From Algoriphagus sp. CAU 1675 (GTDB lineage Bacteria; Bacteroidota; Bacteroidia; Cytophagales; Cyclobacteriaceae): a DNA stretch of 64,000 nucleotides. Made by a program: the position numbers and the translations under genes. The notes beneath the pieces are model-generated. The model made no database searches and was not told where the DNA came from. It saw only the letters and a program-made list of their open reading frames with translations. This document shows, in pieces, positions 60,949 through 64,000 of the stretch. Location: positions 744,986 through 808,985 of the forward strand of contig NZ_JARHUI010000001.1 in NCBI RefSeq assembly GCF_029222925.1. The letters are read 5' to 3'. The stretch's first letter is position 1. Each line of letters opens with the position of its first letter.

Positions 60949-61017
60949 TTTTAGAGTACCCGCCCCTTAGGCCTTTTCAGGCCAGATTTAAGTTTCCAGT
61001 CAAAGCATCTCTCAATT

Positions 61018-63465
61018 ATGAAAATTATCAAGTTTGGAGGTTCATCCGTAGCGAACCCCGACAACATCAAAAAAGTATTTTCCATTATTCAGGATAAATT
61101 GAAAAGGCACGAGGTTTCCGTGGTTTTTTCGGCATTTGGAGGGGTTACAGAAAGTTTGCTGACCATAGCCAGATTGGCAAGGGAAGGGGATCAGGTTTAT
61201 CGGGACCTCCTACAGACCTTGGAGGAAAAGCACTTGGATATTGTCCGTCAGCTGATTGCAGTTCAGAATCAATCCACTGTGATGACTTATGTCAAAGTCC
61301 GGTTCAATGAATTGGAGGACTTGTTTCATGGGATTTATTTAATCAAGGAAAACTCTACCCGTACTTTAGACTACGTGGTAAGCTTCGGAGAACGTTTATC
61401 CGCCTTTATTTTGGCAGAAGCCTTGGTTGCCAGGGGTTTGAAAACCATTTTTTTGGACGCTCGGGAAGTAATTCGAACCAATGACCGATTTGGACAAGCC
61501 CGTGTTGATTTTGAAGTTACCAATGCACTCATCAGGGATTATTATCAAAAGCATGACGGGATCAAGGTGATCACCGGGTTTATCGCTTCAACCGCAAAAG
61601 GAGAGACGACTACTCTTGGTCGTTCTGGCTCAGATTATACAGCTGCGATATTTGCCGGAGCCCTGGACGCGGATGATTTGGAAATCTGGACAGATGTTTC
61701 AGGAGTTCTGACTTCAGATCCCAAACTTGTTTATACAGCCTTTACCATCCCTCAGTTGAGTTATAATGAGGCTATGGAGCTTTCTCACTTTGGGGCGAAA
61801 GTGATTTTCCCGGCTACCATGCAGCCGGCGATGAAGAAGAATATTCCGATATACATCAAGAATACCTTTGAGCCTGAAAATCCTGGAACTCTGATCAATG
61901 GTGAAGTGACCAACGGAGCCTTGATCAAGGGGATCAGTTCCATGTCCAATATTTCTATTGTCACAGTACAGGGGGCAAGTTTGTTGGATGGAGTAGCGGG
62001 GAGTCGCGTCTTCAAGGCTTTGGCTGAAGCTAAAGTGAATATTGTCCTGATTTCTCAGGCATCATCCGAACACAGTATCTGTCTTGCCATCAAGACCGGT
62101 GAAGCTTACCTGGCCAAAGAGGTGGTGGAAAAAGAGTTTTACTATGAGATCAAATCCGGAGAAATGGATGAGGTATCTCTGATGCACGGATTTGCAACCA
62201 TAGCTGTGGTTGGCGAGAATATGAAACAAAACCCCGGTGCTTCTGGACGGATGTTCCGGGCGCTAGGCCGAAATAATATCAACGTAGCCGCCATCGCACA
62301 GGGAAGTTCGGAGCTTAATATTTCCGCAGTAATTCCTCAACCGGATTTGCAAAAAGCTCTAAATGCCCTTCATGAAGCATTCTTCCTTTCCGAAAACAAG
62401 GTACTTCACGTATTCTTGGTAGGAACAGGTTTGATTGGTCAAGCATTGATCAAGATGATCGCAATCCAGCAGGAAAAATTAAGAGGGGAAAGTGAATTGG
62501 ATATACAAATCCATGGCCTGGCAAATAGCCGTTTCATGGCATTTCATGAGGATGGGTTTGATTTGAAAAATCCATATCAACTGAGTGATTCGGATCAAAA
62601 AATGGATTTGGAAAGGTTTGTCCAGATGATGGAGGAAATGAACTTCTCCAACTCGGTTTTTGTGGACTGTACCGCAAGCCAGGATGTAGCCGATGCCTAC
62701 AGCAGAATTCTTGAGGCAAAAGTTGCCATAGTGACTCCAAATAAGAAAGCCAATTCAGGCTCTATGGAGCAGTATAGGTCTTTGAAAAGACTGGCTAAAA
62801 AACGTGGAGTAAAGTTTCTCTATGAGACCAACGTGGCTGCTGGTCTTCCGGTGATCAACACCCTTTCAGATCTAATGCTGAGTGGGGATAAAGTGATCCG
62901 GATCGAAGCTGTATTGAGTGGCTCCATGAATTTTATATTCTCTGAACTTGAAAACGGTCAGCCATTTTCGGAGGTCGTGCGGATAGCAAAAGAAAAAGGA
63001 TATACCGAACCAGACCCTAGAGATGATCTTAGTGGAATGGATGTTGCCCGAAAGATTTTGATTTTGGGAAGAGAGGCAGAACAGGAGTTGGAATTTGAGG
63101 ATATCAGCATTCAGAGCATGGTTCCGGAGGATTGTCAGGATGCCAAATCTGTGGAGGAGTTTTTTGCAAAATTGAAGGTTCACGATGCCGAATTCGCCAA
63201 GATGCTGAAGGAGGCCAATAAAAAGGGAGAGAAGCTTCGATTCATGGCGACCCTTGAAAATGGTAAGGCGAAAGTGGGATTAAATTCCCTGCCCAATGCC
63301 CATCCTTTCAGTAGTTTGAGTGGCAGTGATAATATGATTCTGTTGACTACAGAGCGTTACCTGGATCGTCCAATGATTATTCGTGGCCCTGGAGCAGGTG
63401 CAGATGTAACTGCCGCGGGAGTGTTTGCGGATGTGATTCGAATCGGTAACTACACCAGGGAGTGA
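61018..63465 (+). CDS. thrA: Bifunctional aspartate kinase / homoserine dehydrogenase I
   Basis: An 815-residue cytosolic enzyme for the first and third steps from aspartate to homoserine, feeding threonine and methionine. The aspartokinase domain starts with KFGGSS (5-10) and has 'TTLGRSGSDYTAAIFAGALD'. ACT domains (about 310-460) are 'NISIVTVQGASLLDGVAGSR' and 'FATIAVVGENMKQNPGASGR', which sense the end product. The homoserine dehydrogenase domain begins at 'FLVGTGLIGQALIKM' (about 465) and has 'VTPNKKANSG', 'GVKFLYETNVAAGLPVINTL' and 'GYTEPDPRDDLSGMDVARKI'. Length equals that of E. coli ThrA (820). The stop overlaps the thrB start (TGATG). Confidence 0.97.
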   Translation: MKIIKFGGSSVANPDNIKKVFSIIQDKLKRHEVSVVFSAFGGVTESLLTIARLAREGDQVYRDLLQTLEEKHLDIVRQLIAVQNQSTVMTYVKVRFNELEDLFHGIYLIKENSTRTLDYVVSFGERLSAFILAEALVARGLKTIFLDAREVIRTNDRFGQARVDFEVTNALIRDYYQKHDGIKVITGFIASTAKGETTTLGRSGSDYTAAIFAGALDADDLEIWTDVSGVLTSDPKLVYTAFTIPQLSYNEAMELSHFGAKVIFPATMQPAMKKNIPIYIKNTFEPENPGTLINGEVTNGALIKGISSMSNISIVTVQGASLLDGVAGSRVFKALAEAKVNIVLISQASSEHSICLAIKTGEAYLAKEVVEKEFYYEIKSGEMDEVSLMHGFATIAVVGENMKQNPGASGRMFRALGRNNINVAAIAQGSSELNISAVIPQPDLQKALNALHEAFFLSENKVLHVFLVGTGLIGQALIKMIAIQQEKLRGESELDIQIHGLANSRFMAFHEDGFDLKNPYQLSDSDQKMDLERFVQMMEEMNFSNSVFVDCTASQDVADAYSRILEAKVAIVTPNKKANSGSMEQYRSLKRLAKKRGVKFLYETNVAAGLPVINTLSDLMLSGDKVIRIEAVLSGSMNFIFSELENGQPFSEVVRIAKEKGYTEPDPRDDLSGMDVARKILILGREAEQELEFEDISIQSMVPEDCQDAKSVEEFFAKLKVHDAEFAKMLKEANKKGEKLRFMATLENGKAKVGLNSLPNAHPFSSLSGSDNMILLTTERYLDRPMIIRGPGAGADVTAAGVFADVIRIGNYTRE

Positions 63466-64000
63466 TGGAATGGGTCAAAGCATTTGCTCCGGCTACAGTA
63501 GCCAACGTGTCCTGTGGATTTGATATCCTGGGTTTTGCCATCGATGGTATGGGGGATACGGTCAAGCTTCAAAGAAGAGAGGAACCCGGACTTCGGGTGG
63601 TATCCATTCAGGGTGATCAAGGAAGACTTCCCTTGGATGTTGAGAAAAACACTTGTGCTGTAGCTATTCAGGCCATGTTGGACGAATTGGGCCAAGATAT
63701 AGGATTGGATATTTTCTTGGAGAAAGGTCTCCCTCTTGGTTCAGGAATGGGCTCCAGTGCAGCCAGTGCCGTCGCTGCTCTGGTAGCGGCTAACCGTCTT
63801 CTTGGAGAGCCTTTTGAGAAAAAAGATCTTCTGCCTTTTGCGATCGCAGCAGAAAAGGCTGCCTGTGGTGCAGGTCACGCGGATAATGTGGCACCGAGTT
63901 TATTGGGAGGCTTTGTACTGATCCGGGATTACCATCCTCTGGATGTAATCAGGCTTCACGTGCCAGAGGGGCTTTTTTGTACCTTATTGCATCCTCATTT
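63465..64000 (+). CDS. thrB: Homoserine kinase (3' part beyond the window)
   Basis: The first 178 residues of a GHMP-family kinase that phosphorylates homoserine for threonine synthase. 'MEWVKAFAPATVANVSCGFD' starts the protein, and the ATP-binding motif GLPLGSGMGSSAAS lies at 88-101. 'EKAACGAGHADNVAPSLLGG' is also characteristic. The ATG overlaps the thrA stop by one base (TGATG at 63463-63467), so translation is coupled. The gene is complete at the 5' end and runs off the window edge; thrC is expected next but is not visible. Confidence 0.95.
   Translation, partial: MEWVKAFAPATVANVSCGFDILGFAIDGMGDTVKLQRREEPGLRVVSIQGDQGRLPLDVEKNTCAVAIQAMLDELGQDIGLDIFLEKGLPLGSGMGSSAASAVAALVAANRLLGEPFEKKDLLPFAIAAEKAACGAGHADNVAPSLLGGFVLIRDYHPLDVIRLHVPEGLFCTLLHPH

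Larger units (their letters stand above)
60625..61017 (+). promoter_or_regulatory. Regulatory leader of the threonine operon
   Basis: The 393 bases between the GreA/B-like gene and thrA contain a promoter (60772-60803), a threonine-rich leader peptide (60850-60948) and two alternative hairpins near its end (60928-60942 and pairing to 60959-60966). The first ~145 bases hold no gene. No clear U-tract terminator is present, so attenuation is inferred from the leader. Confidence 0.6.

Noticed and set aside
1..64000. CRISPR array, IS element or prophage
   Set aside because: No regularly spaced repeats, transposase, integrase or phage structural genes were found in the window.

Overview
The window looks like chromosomal DNA of a Bacteroidota bacterium, most likely Cytophagia (a Cyclobacteriaceae/Algoriphagus-like relative; the family is inferred from gene content only). 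Direct signs are a SusC/SusD pair, two large proteins ending in T9SS-type C-terminal domains, several TonB-linked or DUF5916 outer-membrane barrels, BshC (bacillithiol), and promoters of the Bacteroidota TTTG...TAnnTTTG type. Shine-Dalgarno sequences are inconspicuous. I see no IS element, prophage, CRISPR array or rRNA. There is one tRNA gene (Ala-GGC).

Layout. 0-3.4 kb: end of a CPBP protease, DUF2007, cdsA, a Glu/Leu dehydrogenase and psd (phospholipid synthesis around a dehydrogenase). 3.4-6.4 kb, minus: small coiled-coil membrane protein, then the translationally coupled operon M16 peptidase-ispF-mnmD. 6.5-9.2 kb: bshC, 5-formyl-THF cyclo-ligase and a small barrel protein. 9.2-15.7 kb: AT-rich leader, then susC-susD-lipoprotein, closed by a strong terminator. 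15.7-21.7 kb: the 2-oxoglutarate dehydrogenase complex, sucA-sucB-lpdA (E1, E2, E3). 21.7-22.5 kb: DUF2520 protein. 22.7-25.4 kb: four-gene cassette with two DUF2589 proteins, a 383-aa partner and a zinc-ribbon protein. This is the best candidate for an undescribed system.

25.4-31.3 kb: pirin, M20-type amidohydrolase, acyl-ACP desaturase, SMP-30-like lipoprotein (all minus) and an M19 dipeptidase (plus). 31.6-37.5 kb: clpB and a large BNR-repeat secreted protein. 37.6-50.2 kb: mostly minus-strand export and surface genes (DUF5916 barrel, TonB-linked barrel, S9 peptidase, YtcJ-like amidohydrolase lipoprotein, FG-GAP/T9SS protein) plus one plus-strand DsrE-like gene. 50.2-52.3 kb: murF and DUF2461. 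52.3-55.6 kb, minus: HAD phosphatase, two small membrane/lipoproteins and a PKD/SprB-repeat T9SS protein. 56-57 kb: tRNA-Ala, recR, clpS. 57-60.6 kb: sodium/solute symporter, alkyltransferase-like protein lacking the reactive Cys, SDR, SnoaL/NTF2-like protein and a GreA/B-like protein. 60.7-64 kb: promoter, threonine-rich leader peptide, thrA and thrB (cut by the window end).

Most of the window is core metabolism and envelope biology. The parts least explained by known families are the DUF2589 cassette, the thr leader and the SusCD locus with no enzyme beside it.
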